From assembly GCF_900007165.1 (NCBI RefSeq), contig NZ_CYGY02000010.1, positions 1 to 64,000 on the forward strand: a stretch of DNA of 64,000 nucleotides, given 5' to 3'. Below, in pieces: positions 47,471 through 56,580 of the stretch (position 1 is the first letter of the stretch; each line of letters starts with the position of its first letter). The notes under the pieces were generated by a model. It made no database searches. It was given only the letters and a program-made list of their open reading frames with translations, and had not been told where the DNA came from. The DNA is from Paraburkholderia piptadeniae. Its GTDB lineage: Bacteria > Pseudomonadota > Gammaproteobacteria > Burkholderiales > Burkholderiaceae. A program made the position numbers and the translations under genes.

Positions 47471-47498
47471 CGAAAAGACCGGCTGTGCGGTCTTTTCG
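47471..47498 (-). terminator. Hairpin terminator of the denD operon
   Basis: CGAAAAGACCG (47471-47481), loop GCTGTG, CGGTCTTTTCG (47488-47498): perfect 11-bp stem, 120 bp past the denD stop. On the minus strand the stem itself ends in TCTTTTCG, giving a weak U-run. Confidence 0.6.
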
Positions 47499-47617
47499 GA
47501 GTGTGTTGTGTCAGATAGTGGGCCGGAAGCTAACGCAGATGTCAGATGCGTGAAGTCATCTTGCCAATACGCGCGGCCTTGCGTCGTAGGCTTTCGTATG
47601 ACCGCGACCCGCGCGGA

Positions 47618-48604
47618 TCACGCCGGAATCGTCCCGCCCAGTTCGTCGTCGATAAACGCGCGGACGATATCCTTGAACGACGCATCGCCGGCAAAGCCGA
47701 GCCGCTGAGCGCGCGACGTGTCCCACTGCGCAGGCCAACTACCGACGATCTTCTCGACGCGCTCATCCGCCTTCCATTCGATCCGGGCCGCGACGGCATC
47801 GCCTGCCACATCGCGCAGCGCCGCGATCATCTCGTCGACGCTCACCGATACGCCCGGCAGATTCACCGTGCGCCGGTTGCCGAATGCGGCCGCGTCGATC
47901 TCGCATCCGGCCACGAGGCATTCGATCGCCTTGCGTGGCGACAGCAGCCACAAGCGCGTCGCGCCGTTCACGGGACACACGGCCTTTTCGCCCGTCAGCG
48001 GCTCGCGGATGATGCCGCTCGCAAACGATGACGCCGCCGCATTCGGCTTGCCCGGCCGCACGCTGATGGTCGGCAGGCGCAGCACGCGGCCATCGACGAA
48101 ACCGCGCCGCGAATAGTCGTTCAGCAGCAGCTCGGCGCCCGCCTTCTGCGCGCCATATGACGACTGCGGATTCAGCGCCGTATCGTCGAGCACGACCTCG
48201 GGCAGCTCGCCGCCATAGACGGCGACCGAGCTCGTAAACACGACACGCGGCTTGTGTCCGCGCATCCGGCACACGTCGAGCAGCAATCGGGATGCGTCCA
48301 GATTGATGCGCATGCCCAGATCGAAATCGCTTTCGGCCTGGCCGCTGACGATGGCGGCGAGGTGGAATATCGCCGATGTCTTTTCATCGATCAGCCGTTC
48401 GAGCACGCTGCGCTCGGCAATATCGCCGACTTCGATCCGCACGCGCGCGTCGTCCGGGCCGGGCGCGGCCACGACGTCGAGCAACACCAGTTCGGTGATC
48501 GGCTGGCGCTGCCCGTCCGTGCCCTTCAGTTCGCGGCGCGCGAGCAGTTCGCGCGCGAGACGCTGCCCCAGAAAACCCGCGCCGCCTGTGATCAGTACTT
48601 TCAT
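47618..48604 (-). CDS. denD: D-erythronate dehydrogenase (NAD-dependent epimerase/dehydratase family)
   Basis: 328 residues of the extended SDR family. N-terminal NAD motif VLITGGAGFLGQRLA, catalytic Tyr-Lys in SSYGAQKAGAE (with the Ser in VFTSSVAVYGG). DenD oxidises D-erythronate to 2-oxo-tetronate, and its presence with otnI, otnK and otnC is the known organisation of C4 sugar-acid pathways (established for several proteobacteria). Last gene of the seven-gene minus-strand operon, 58 bp after otnI. Confidence 0.93.
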   Translation of the reverse strand: MKVLITGGAGFLGQRLARELLARRELKGTDGQRQPITELVLLDVVAAPGPDDARVRIEVGDIAERSVLERLIDEKTSAIFHLAAIVSGQAESDFDLGMRINLDASRLLLDVCRMRGHKPRVVFTSSVAVYGGELPEVVLDDTALNPQSSYGAQKAGAELLLNDYSRRGFVDGRVLRLPTISVRPGKPNAAASSFASGIIREPLTGEKAVCPVNGATRLWLLSPRKAIECLVAGCEIDAAAFGNRRTVNLPGVSVSVDEMIAALRDVAGDAVAARIEWKADERVEKIVGSWPAQWDTSRAQRLGFAGDASFKDIVRAFIDDELGGTIPA

Positions 48605-48662
48605 GTGCCGTCGTTCCTCAATATGTGGGTCTGTCTGTGGATCTGTCGTACGCGCCTGTCGG

Positions 48663-49451
48663 TCAGCCGCGTGCCTTCACATACGGCCTGATCCATCCAA
48701 GGCCCGCCGACGTGCCCGCGCGCGGCCGGTACTCGCAGCCGATCCAGCCGTCGTAGCCGAGCTCGTCGATCAGCGAGAACAGATACGGATAGTTCACTTC
48801 GCCGATATCCGGCTCGTGCCGCTCGGGCACGCCCGCAATCTGGATATGGCCGACGCGCGGCATGTCGCGTTTGAGCTTTACAGCGAGATCGCCTTCGACG
48901 ATCTGGCAGTGGTAAAGATCGAACTGCACCTTCAGATTCGCCGCGCCGACTTCGGCGCAGATCGCCTGCGCGTCGTCCTGGCGGTTCAGAAAGAAGCCGG
49001 GAATGTCGCGCGTGTTGATCGGCTCGATGACGACGGTGATGCCGTCCGCCTGCGCGGTCTTCGCGGCATACGCGAGATTCTTCAGGTACACGTCGCGATG
49101 CGCGGCGCGCGATTGCTCCGGCCTGATCAGACCGGCCATCACATGCAGCTTGTCGTTGCCGAGCACGCGTGCGTACTCGAGCGCGGTATCGACGCTGCGG
49201 CGGAACTCGTCTTCGCGGCCCGGCAACGACGCGATGCCACGCTCGCCCGCTGCCCAGTCGCCGGGCGGCGCGTTGAAGAGCGCTTGCGTAAGGCCGTGCT
49301 CGTCGAGACGCGCTTTCAGATCGGCGGCGGCGTATTCATAAGGAAACAGAAACTCGACGGCCTCGAAGCCGTCGCGCGCGGCAGCGGCGAAGCGGTCGAG
49401 GAACGCGTGTTCGTTGTACATCATCGTCAGATTGGCGGCGAAGCGAGGCAT
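48663..49451 (-). CDS. otnI: 2-oxo-tetronate isomerase (hydroxypyruvate isomerase family)
   Basis: 262 residues, TIM-barrel of the Hyi family. Start [20 protein letters not shown] and the conserved metal-site acids in [25 protein letters not shown] and ECEYRP-like IGCEYRP. OtnI shifts the keto group from C2 to C3 of oxo-tetronate so that OtnK can act. Flanked by the MFS transporter and denD. Confidence 0.93.
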   Translation of the reverse strand: MPRFAANLTMMYNEHAFLDRFAAAARDGFEAVEFLFPYEYAAADLKARLDEHGLTQALFNAPPGDWAAGERGIASLPGREDEFRRSVDTALEYARVLGNDKLHVMAGLIRPEQSRAAHRDVYLKNLAYAAKTAQADGITVVIEPINTRDIPGFFLNRQDDAQAICAEVGAANLKVQFDLYHCQIVEGDLAVKLKRDMPRVGHIQIAGVPERHEPDIGEVNYPYLFSLIDELGYDGWIGCEYRPRAGTSAGLGWIRPYVKARG

Positions 49452-49528
49452 CGAAGCAACTCCTGTATCTATCTCTATCGAACGTTAGCCGGATACGCGA
49501 CGCATCCGGCCTTCACGCAATTGTGCGT

Positions 49529-50866
49529 TTAGCGGTTCACGAGCCGCGCGGGCGTCAGCCATACGGCGATCGCGCCGAGCACGAGCATCGCGGCGAGCAC
49601 GTACATGCCGGACTGCGTGCTGTGCGTGACATCCTTAAGATAGCCGATCATGTACGGGCTCGCGAAGCCCGCGAGATTGCCGACCGAATTGATGATCGCG
49701 ATGCCCGCCGCAGCCGTCGCGCCCGACATGAACGCCGTCGGCAGCGACCAGAAGAGCGGCGCGCACGTCAGCACGCCCGCTGCGGCAATCGACAGGAACG
49801 TAATCGACACGGCCGTGTTGTTCACGAACGATGCCGCAATCGCAAAGCCGACTGCGCCCGCGAGCGCCGGGCCGATCAGATGCCAGCGTCGTTCGCGGTA
49901 CTTGTCCGCGCTGCGGCCCATTACGTTCATCACGACGATCGCGGCGAGAAACGGAATCGCGCTCAAGAGACCGATTTCGAATGCGCCCGTCACGCCCGTC
50001 GATTTGACGAGCGTCGGCATCCAGAACGTGAGTCCGTATTGGCCCGTGACGAACGCGAAGTAGATCAGCGACATCCACCACGTGCGCGGATCGCGGAACA
50101 CCGCGCCGAGCGAATGTGACTTCGCTTTTTCGTGCGGCTGCGCGGCGATTTCATCGGCGAGCAGTTTCTTCTCGCGCGCAGTCAGCCACTTCGCGTTGGC
50201 GATGCCGTTGTCGAGATAGAGAATCGTCGCGATGCCAACCGCAATCGCGGGCACCGCTTCGATGACGAACATCCATTGCCAGCCGGCAAAGCCGTGATGC
50301 GAATCGAAGGTCTGCATGATCCAGCCCGACAGGGGATTGCCGAAGATGCCTGACACCGGAATCGCCGACATGAACACAGCGATGATCTTCGCGCGCCGGT
50401 GCGACGGGAACCAGTAGGTCAGGTACAGGATCACGCCTGGGTAGAAACCGGCTTCGGCAAGACCGAGCAGAAAGCGCAACGCGTAGAACTGCGTCGGCGT
50501 CTTCACGAACACGAACAGTGCAGAAAGCACACCCCATGTGATCATGATCCGCGCGATCCAGATACGCGCGCCGAGCTTGTGCATCAGGATGTTGCTGGGC
50601 AATTCGAACAGAAAGTAGCCGAGGAAGAACACGCCCGCGCCGAGTCCGAACACGGTCTCGCTGAACGCGAGGTCCTGCGACATCTGCAGCTTCGCGAAGC
50701 CCACGTTGACGCGGTCCAGATACGCGACCACGTAGCACAGCATCAAAAATGGCACGATGCGCCAGAAGACCTTGCCATAGGTGCGTTCGATTTCAGCGGC
50801 GCCGGGTTGGTTGGCGGCTTCGGCGGGTGAAGCGGGGCGAACGGATGCCGCCTGATAACCAGTCAT
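49529..50866 (-). CDS. MFS transporter for C4 sugar acids (ACS family)
   Basis: 445 residues from the ATG at 50866, with AGGAGA upstream; the frame is open to 51667 but overlaps otnC. About twelve membrane segments and the ACS signature CYVVAYLDRVNVGFAKLQM, followed by FFLGYFLFELPSNILMHKLG. Related to GudP/LgoT-type sugar-acid symporters. Embedded between otnC and otnI, it probably brings in threonate and erythronate with protons (context inference). Confidence 0.9.
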   Translation of the reverse strand: MTGYQAASVRPASPAEAANQPGAAEIERTYGKVFWRIVPFLMLCYVVAYLDRVNVGFAKLQMSQDLAFSETVFGLGAGVFFLGYFLFELPSNILMHKLGARIWIARIMITWGVLSALFVFVKTPTQFYALRFLLGLAEAGFYPGVILYLTYWFPSHRRAKIIAVFMSAIPVSGIFGNPLSGWIMQTFDSHHGFAGWQWMFVIEAVPAIAVGIATILYLDNGIANAKWLTAREKKLLADEIAAQPHEKAKSHSLGAVFRDPRTWWMSLIYFAFVTGQYGLTFWMPTLVKSTGVTGAFEIGLLSAIPFLAAIVVMNVMGRSADKYRERRWHLIGPALAGAVGFAIAASFVNNTAVSITFLSIAAAGVLTCAPLFWSLPTAFMSGATAAAGIAIINSVGNLAGFASPYMIGYLKDVTHSTQSGMYVLAAMLVLGAIAVWLTPARLVNR

Positions 50867-50997
50867 GTGTTGTCTCCTTCGGAATGGCGCCGGTTTCGGA
50901 CCGCTCGCGTCACGTCGGGCGGTCTCCGGCTTTTTTGCCTGGGTTGATTGATACGGGCGGTTCGCGTCGTTTCGCGGACCAGTTGAACATCGCCGCT

Positions 50998-51654
50998 TTA
51001 CCAGCGCGCGCCGAACACTTCGCGCAGTTCCTTGAGCGCCGCTTCGTCGAGCGGCGCGGGACGCGGGTTCGTCATCAGCCACAAGCGCGCCGTCTCTTCC
51101 AGCTCCTCTAGCGCATACGAAGCCTGCGATACCGAGCGCTCCCACACGACGGGCCCGAGCCGTTCGAGCAGCACGCCGCGCACGCTGTCGGCGAGCGCCG
51201 CGATCTGCTGCGCGACCTGCGGATCGCCGGGACGTTTGTAGCGGATCAACGGAATGTGGCCGACCTTCATCACATAGTAGGGCGTGATGGGCGGCAGCAC
51301 GTCGGCGTCGCTCCATACGCCTGCGAGCGTCAGCGCGACGAGATGCGACGAATGCGTGTGGACGATGCCGCGCGCGTCGCGATTGCGCTCGTAGACGCCG
51401 CGATGCAGCGCGAGCGTCTTCGACGGCTTGCCGCCCGAAACCGCGTTGCCCGCAAGATCGACCTTCGCGATCTGCGCGGGGTCGAGCCTTCCGAGACAGG
51501 CGTCCGTCGGCGTGATCAGCCAGCCATCGTCGAGGCGCGCGCTGATGTTGCCCGCGCTGCCGACCGTGTAGCCGCGCTCGTACAGGCTCGCGCCCGTCAC
51601 GCAGATCTCTTCGCGGATTCTCGCTTCTTCGCCGATGTGAATGGCAGGCGTCAT
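50998..51654 (-). CDS. otnC: 3-oxo-tetronate 4-phosphate decarboxylase (class II aldolase family)
   Basis: 218 residues. Aldolase-II/AraD-like fold with metal-binding HTHSSH (about residues 93-98) and the N-terminal SAGNISARLDDGWLITPT loop. OtnC decarboxylates 3-oxo-tetronate 4-phosphate to dihydroxyacetone phosphate. Its ATG overlaps the otnK stop by 4 bases (coupled). Confidence 0.93.
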   Translation of the reverse strand: MTPAIHIGEEARIREEICVTGASLYERGYTVGSAGNISARLDDGWLITPTDACLGRLDPAQIAKVDLAGNAVSGGKPSKTLALHRGVYERNRDARGIVHTHSSHLVALTLAGVWSDADVLPPITPYYVMKVGHIPLIRYKRPGDPQVAQQIAALADSVRGVLLERLGPVVWERSVSQASYALEELEETARLWLMTNPRPAPLDEAALKELREVFGARW

Positions 51655-52967
51655 TGCGCGCCTCCATCCAGATGACGCAGCGCCTTCGCGAAGAAATCGA
51701 CGGCGCCGAAGTTGCCCGATTTCAGCGCGAGCGCAAGCGGCGCAGCGCCGATGCTCGCCGTCGCGGGAACACCCGGATCGATCTGCCTGCCGATGCGCAG
51801 CATCTCGACGCCGAGCGCCTGCACCACGGCCCCCGAGGTCTCGCCGCCCGCGACGACGAACTTGCGCACGCCGAGGTCATGCAGGCCGCGCGCGATCGAA
51901 GCCAGCGTGCGCTCGCCTAGATGCCCCGCTTCGGCCACGCCGAGCTCGCGTTGCGTGGCCTTCACTTCTTCAGGCGTTGCCGTTGCGTAGATCAGCACGG
52001 GCTGCGGCTGCGCGGCGTTCATGTGCTCGCGCGCGAAGGTCAGCGCCTGTTCGACGACAGGCTCGCCGCGCGCCGCCGCAAGCGGATCGATGCGGAACGC
52101 GGGACGCGTCTCGCGCCACGCGGCAACCTGCGCGTTCGTCGCCTTCGATGCGCTGCCCGCCAGCACGGCCGATGTGCCTTCGACGCGCGGCAGCTCGCCC
52201 GCATCATCCGTATCGCCGAGCAGGCCCGCGCGGCGGAAATTCGCGGGCAAGCCGAGCGCGACGCCCGAACCGCCCGTGATCAGCGGCAGGTCCGCGCACG
52301 CTTCGCCGAGCGTGTAGAGATCGGCATCCGAAATCGCATCGGCGATGGCCATGCGCACGCCGTCGCGCTTCAACGCATCGATCGATGCCCGCACCGCTTC
52401 GGCGCCTTGCGCGACGGCGTCACAGCGCACGAGCCCGACCTTCGATTGCGTCTGCCGCTGCAGCACGCGCACGAGGTTCGCGTCCGTCATCGGCGTGAGC
52501 GGATGATGCTCCATGCCCGACTCGTTCAGCAGCACGTCGCCGACGAACAGATGCCCGCGATACACCGTGCGCCCATTCTCCGGAAACGCGGGGCACGCGA
52601 TCGTGAACGGCGTGTCGGCGCGCGACGCATGCAGCGCATCGAGCAACGCATCGGCGACGGGGCCGATGTTGCCCTTGTCGGTCGAATCGAAGGTCGAGCA
52701 GTACTTGAAGAAGAACTGGCGGCAGCCTTGCGCGCGCAGCCACTCGAACGCGGCCAGCGATTGCGCGACGGCATCGGCGGCGGGTATCGTGCGCGACTTC
52801 AGCGCGACCACCAGCGCGTCGGCTTCGATGCGCGTGTCGGCGGCAGGCACGCCGATGGTCTGCACGGTGCGCATGCCGCCGCGCACCAGCATGTTCGCGA
52901 GATCAGTGGCGCCCGTGAAGTCGTCGGCGATGCAGCCGAGCAGCGGCTTGTTGGCAGAGATCGTCAT
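51651..52967 (-). CDS. otnK: 3-oxo-tetronate kinase (four-carbon acid sugar kinase family)
   Basis: 438 residues of the DUF1537 kinase family. N-terminal substrate domain starts LLGCIADDFTGATDLANML, with KYCSTFDSTDKGNIGP; the C-terminal nucleotide domain shows FVVAGGETSGAVVQALG. OtnK phosphorylates C4 of 3-oxo-tetronate using ATP. It follows ltnD by 18 bp. Confidence 0.94.
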   Translation of the reverse strand: MTISANKPLLGCIADDFTGATDLANMLVRGGMRTVQTIGVPAADTRIEADALVVALKSRTIPAADAVAQSLAAFEWLRAQGCRQFFFKYCSTFDSTDKGNIGPVADALLDALHASRADTPFTIACPAFPENGRTVYRGHLFVGDVLLNESGMEHHPLTPMTDANLVRVLQRQTQSKVGLVRCDAVAQGAEAVRASIDALKRDGVRMAIADAISDADLYTLGEACADLPLITGGSGVALGLPANFRRAGLLGDTDDAGELPRVEGTSAVLAGSASKATNAQVAAWRETRPAFRIDPLAAARGEPVVEQALTFAREHMNAAQPQPVLIYATATPEEVKATQRELGVAEAGHLGERTLASIARGLHDLGVRKFVVAGGETSGAVVQALGVEMLRIGRQIDPGVPATASIGAAPLALALKSGNFGAVDFFAKALRHLDGGAQ

Positions 52968-52985
52968 GTCGTGCAGTCCCCTCGC

Positions 52986-53876
52986 TTAGCGCGCTGCCGG
53001 AACATCGATGCCCGGGAAAATCTTGATCACGGCGGAATCGTCTTCGCCGCCGTGGCCCGCCGTCGACGCCATCATGAACATCTGATGCGCCGCCGCCGAC
53101 AACGGCAGCGGAAACTTCGAACGCCGCGCGGTATCGAGCACGAGGCCGAGGTCCTTCACGAAGATATCGACGGCCGACAGCGGCGTGTAGTCGCCATTGA
53201 GGATGTGCGGCACGCGGTTCTCGAACATCCACGAATTGCCCGCGCTGTGCGTGATCACGTCGTAGAGCGCAGCGGGGTCCACGCCTTCGCGCAGGCCGAG
53301 CGCCATCGCCTCGGCGGCGGCCGCGATGTGCACGCCCGCGAGCAACTGGTTGATGATCTTCACCTTCGAGCCCGCGCCATGCTGCTCGCCCAGCCGATAC
53401 ACCTTGCGCGCCATCGCGGCGAGCACGTCTTCGCAGGCAGCATAGGCGGCTGCGGGGCCCGAGGTCATCATCGTCATTTCGCCGGATGCCGCGCGCGCCG
53501 CGCCGCCGGAAACGGGCGCATCGAGCATCAGCAGGCCGGCCGCTTCGACGCGGCGTCCGAGGTCGATCGCGAAGTCGGGCGCGACGGTCGCGCATGCGAT
53601 CACGACGCTGCCGGGCTTCATCGACTTCACGGCGCCGTTTTCGCCGAACAGCACAGCATCCGTTTGCGCCGCGTTGACGACGAGCGAAATGACGACGTCG
53701 CATTGCGCACCGAGTTCGGCGGGACTTACGCAGCGCGTGCCGCCATCGGCCGCGAACGCGTCGAGCACTTCGCGGCGGACGTCGCATGCATGGACATTGA
53801 ACCCGCCGCGCAGCAGCGAGCGCGCGACGCCCATGCCCATTGCGCCAAGACCGATCACTCCGACTTTTCTGGCCAT
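52986..53876 (-). CDS. ltnD: L-threonate 2-dehydrogenase (beta-hydroxyacid dehydrogenase family)
   Basis: 296 residues. NAD motif VGVIGLGAMGMGVARSLL, substrate loop DAPVSGGAARAASG and the catalytic Lys in KIINQLLAGVH (about residue 170). LtnD oxidises L-threonate to 2-oxo-tetronate, the intermediate also made by DenD, so the operon takes both epimers. It is the second gene after the GntR regulator. Confidence 0.92.
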   Translation of the reverse strand: MARKVGVIGLGAMGMGVARSLLRGGFNVHACDVRREVLDAFAADGGTRCVSPAELGAQCDVVISLVVNAAQTDAVLFGENGAVKSMKPGSVVIACATVAPDFAIDLGRRVEAAGLLMLDAPVSGGAARAASGEMTMMTSGPAAAYAACEDVLAAMARKVYRLGEQHGAGSKVKIINQLLAGVHIAAAAEAMALGLREGVDPAALYDVITHSAGNSWMFENRVPHILNGDYTPLSAVDIFVKDLGLVLDTARRSKFPLPLSAAAHQMFMMASTAGHGGEDDSAVIKIFPGIDVPAAR

Positions 53877-53941
53877 AACTTTCCTCTACGAACGTTGCTT
53901 CAGATTGCGGCTTGCGGCTTTCGAACAGCCGCATGTCCGGA

Positions 53942-54646
53942 TCAGCAGATGCCTGCTTCGGCGAGCCGGCGCGCTGCGTTGTACATGTGCGTCTGCGCGG
54001 CGTTGCGCGCGGCCATCGGGTCGCCCGCGCGAATCGCCGCGACGATCGCCGCGTGCTCGTCGCGCACCTGACGCGAAAAGTCCTCGCGCAGCGCTTCGTT
54101 GCGGCGCGTAACGACGGTGCCCGCTTCGAGATACTGATTGAGGAACGCGAGGGTCTTCATGAAATACGGATTGCCCGTGACGGCCGCGATCGCGCGATGA
54201 AACGCGACGTCCTCGGCCACGCCGTCGCGGCCTTCGACGACGGCTTCGTCGATCTTGGCGAGCGCGGCGTCGATGGTCGTCATATCGGCGTCCGTGCGGC
54301 GCATCGCGGCCTCGGACGCCACCTCGGCTTCGATCGCGCGCCGCACCGCGAGAATCTGCAAGACCGAGCCGCCTTCCATCGCCTCCGCATAGTCGATCCG
54401 CAGCGGCCGGATCGCGCCATGCACGGACACATAGACGCCGCTGCCCTGGCGCGGCTCGACCACGCCCTCGTTCTTCAGGCGCGAGATCGCTTCGCGGATC
54501 ACCGTGCGGCTCACGCCGAACTCCTGCGCGAGCACGGCTTCCGTCGGCAGCTTGCCGCCGCGCGCAAACGCGCCCTTGTCGATCTGCGCGAGCAACTGCT
54601 GGGCGACCGTGTCGCTCAGCGCCTTGTTGGGGATTTTCTCGAACAT
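53942..54646 (-). CDS. GntR/FadR-family regulator of the tetronate operon
   Basis: 234 residues from the ATG at 54646 (MFEKIPNKALSDTVAQQLL); the ATG at 54655 is an alternative. N-terminal winged HTH (GGKLPTEAVLAQEFGVSRTVIREAISRLKNEG) and the FCD effector domain with metal-type D/H positions (DVAFHRAIAAVTGNPYF and RDEHAAIVAAIRAGD). As first gene of the operon it is likely autoregulated through the repeat just upstream and responds to threonate, erythronate or a keto derivative (inference). Confidence 0.9.
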   Translation of the reverse strand: MFEKIPNKALSDTVAQQLLAQIDKGAFARGGKLPTEAVLAQEFGVSRTVIREAISRLKNEGVVEPRQGSGVYVSVHGAIRPLRIDYAEAMEGGSVLQILAVRRAIEAEVASEAAMRRTDADMTTIDAALAKIDEAVVEGRDGVAEDVAFHRAIAAVTGNPYFMKTLAFLNQYLEAGTVVTRRNEALREDFSRQVRDEHAAIVAAIRAGDPMAARNAAQTHMYNAARRLAEAGIC

Positions 54647-54650
54647 GTTC

Positions 54651-54691
54651 CGCAAATTCGCGATGTCATAAGGTCATCATACAAATTTGCG
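54651..54691 (-). promoter_or_regulatory. Inverted repeat and GTCAT repeats upstream of the GntR gene
   Basis: CGCAAATT (54651-54658) and AATTTGCG (54684-54691) are perfect 8-bp arms around 25 bases. Inside them GTCAT occurs twice with 8-bp periodicity (54665 and 54673), and the minus strand reads TTGTATGATGACC, a half-site style seen for FadR-type GntR proteins. Probable operator of the whole seven-gene operon. Confidence 0.5.
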
Positions 54692-54767
54692 AAAACGAAG
54701 GGCCATCCGTTTTAACCCTTAGCCCAACGCGCCGCGAGGCATCGCCCCGCGACGCGGCACATCGAAA

Positions 54768-55841
54768 TCAGACGGCCTTCATCTGCTCCCGCGCCCAGGC
54801 CACGGCCGCGCGCGCCGGCGCGATGCCCGTCGTCTTCACGCGTTCCGCGAGTTCGAACACGCGCGGACCGATCTGCGCGACTTCCGCGAGCACGGCCTCT
54901 TCGTCGGCCGAGCCCTGATACTCGCGCACGCAGCTGATGATGCCGCCCGCGTTCACGAGGAAATCGGGCGCGTAGAAGATGCCGCGCTTGTGCAGCGTGT
55001 CGCCCTCGGCGAGCGACATCAGCTGATTGTTCGCGCCGCCCGCGATCACCTTGAACTCGCATTGCGCGGCGACGGCTTCCGTGATCGAGCCGCCGAGCGC
55101 GCACGGTGCGAACACGTCCGCGTTGACGCCCGCGATGCGTGCCGTGTCCGCGACCTGAGCGCCGAACAGATGCTTTGCGCGCTCTGTCTTGCCTGCGTCG
55201 ATATCCGCGACGATCAGCTCCGCGCCCGCGTTATGCAGCCGCTCGCACAGATCCCAACCCACGGAGCCGAGCCCCTGCACCGCAACCGACACGCCGTCGA
55301 GCGTGTCGCGCCCGAGCGCGACCTGCACGGCTGCCTTGAGGCCCACGAACACGCCGTACGCGGTGCGCGGCGACGGGTTGCCGCCGTACACGTCGTTGTC
55401 GCGCGGAATGCCGCTCACGTACGGCGTTTCGCTTTGCACGGCGCGCATGTCGTCGGCCGTCGTGCCGACGTCTTCCGCCGTCAGATAGATGCCGCCGAGC
55501 GATTGCACGAGACGGCCAAACGCCTTGAACATCGCGGTGCGATCCATCTGTTCGGGACGCTTCAGGATCACAGCCTTGCCGCCGCCGAACGGCAGACGGG
55601 CCAACGCGTTCTTGAACGCCATGCCTTGCGACAGGCGCAGCGCGTCGTGATACGCCTCGTACTCCGATGCGTACTGCCAGTAGCGGCAGCCGCCGAACGC
55701 GGGGCCGCGCGCCGTGCTGTAGACGGCGATCACGGCCTGCAGGCCGGATTGCGCGTCGCTGGCCACGACAATGCGCTCGTGGGCGGGTTCGCCGTGAAGC
55801 CCGAAAAGCGTTCCGGCGAAATTCGTCGTCAGTCGGTCCAT
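54768..55841 (-). CDS. Leu/Phe/Val-type amino-acid dehydrogenase
   Basis: 357 residues from the ATG at 55841 with GAGGAAGG upstream; the open frame to 55979 is ignored. ELFV dehydrogenase family: catalytic Lys in GGCRYWQY...AFKNALARLPFGGGKAVI (two lysines), the NAD motif VAVQGLGSVGWDL, and APCALGGSITEA. It reversibly deaminates a branched-chain or aromatic amino acid to the 2-keto acid and NH4+. A Lrp/AsnC regulator is encoded divergently, a common Burkholderiales pairing. Confidence 0.9.
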   Translation of the reverse strand: MDRLTTNFAGTLFGLHGEPAHERIVVASDAQSGLQAVIAVYSTARGPAFGGCRYWQYASEYEAYHDALRLSQGMAFKNALARLPFGGGKAVILKRPEQMDRTAMFKAFGRLVQSLGGIYLTAEDVGTTADDMRAVQSETPYVSGIPRDNDVYGGNPSPRTAYGVFVGLKAAVQVALGRDTLDGVSVAVQGLGSVGWDLCERLHNAGAELIVADIDAGKTERAKHLFGAQVADTARIAGVNADVFAPCALGGSITEAVAAQCEFKVIAGGANNQLMSLAEGDTLHKRGIFYAPDFLVNAGGIISCVREYQGSADEEAVLAEVAQIGPRVFELAERVKTTGIAPARAAVAWAREQMKAV

Positions 55842-56115
55842 CTGTGTTCCTTCCTCGTGGGCAGGCGGTTGAGTCGGCGCGAAGCGATGGCTACGCGGCG
55901 GCGGGTCGCATGTCGTCCGGGTTGCGAACGCATGCGTCGAATCGCGAGGGCAGCGGATGCGCCGAACCCCCGATCGCAAAAGTGTAGGCGGCCAAAATCG
56001 GAGATTCGTTCTGTTTATCTGGAATTCGGTGCGTCATGGCAGAATAATCGCCTATGCAAAACCGACCGTGAAGACGATTCGTCTTCCGATTCATCAGCAA
56101 GCCTCGGCCGCACAC

Positions 56116-56574
56116 ATGAAACTCGACTCCACCGACCAGCGGATACTGCGCGAACTGCGCAACGACGGACGTCTTTCCAACGCAAAGCTCGCCGAGCGCG
56201 TCGGCCTGTCGGCGACACCATGCTGGAACCGCGTGCGTGCGCTCGAGGAAGCGGGTGTCATCGAAGGCTATGCGGCGTTGCTGAACCAGAAGGCGCTCGG
56301 CCTGCCCGACACGGTGATCATCGAAGTGAAGCTCGCGAAGCACGATGAGCGCACGCTGGAGCGCTTCGGCGAAGCGCTCGCCGATCTGCCCGAAGTGGTC
56401 GAGGCATTTCTGGTGTCGGGGGAGTACGACTACCTGATCAAGGTCGCGGTCGCGGGCACGGAAGGCTACGAATCGTTCCTGCGACGCAAGCTGTATCGGC
56501 TGCCGGGGTTCCAGGACAGCCGCTCGATCTTCGCGTTGCGGTGCCTGAAGCGCTCGGTATCGGTCGAGCCGTGA
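56116..56574 (+). CDS. Lrp/AsnC-family transcriptional regulator
   Basis: 152 residues from the ATG at 56116 (MKLDSTDQRILRELRNDGR), the usual Lrp length; the frame opens at 55957 without a start signal. HTH: LSNAKLAERVGLSATPCWNRVRALEEAGVI. The RAM ligand-binding domain follows (EVKLAKHDERTLERF, VSGEYDYLIKVAV). It is divergent from the amino-acid dehydrogenase gene and likely activates it in response to its substrate amino acid. Confidence 0.92.
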   Translation: MKLDSTDQRILRELRNDGRLSNAKLAERVGLSATPCWNRVRALEEAGVIEGYAALLNQKALGLPDTVIIEVKLAKHDERTLERFGEALADLPEVVEAFLVSGEYDYLIKVAVAGTEGYESFLRRKLYRLPGFQDSRSIFALRCLKRSVSVEP

Positions 56575-56580
56575 TGCGCG

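Larger units (their letters stand above)
47219..47617. other. 399-bp intergenic region between two minus-strand operons
   Basis: No gene is supported here; two short frames on either strand overlap the denD end and have no support. The region contains the palindrome at 47393-47419, upstream of the transporter operon, and the hairpin at 47471-47498, downstream of denD, so it holds the promoter of the first and the terminator of the second. Confidence 0.6.

Noticed and set aside
51921..54071. 716-codon plus-strand frame antisense to otnK and ltnD
   Set aside because: Very long but spans two real genes and their junction on the other strand; arginine-rich and repeat-free, typical of an antisense frame in GC-rich DNA.
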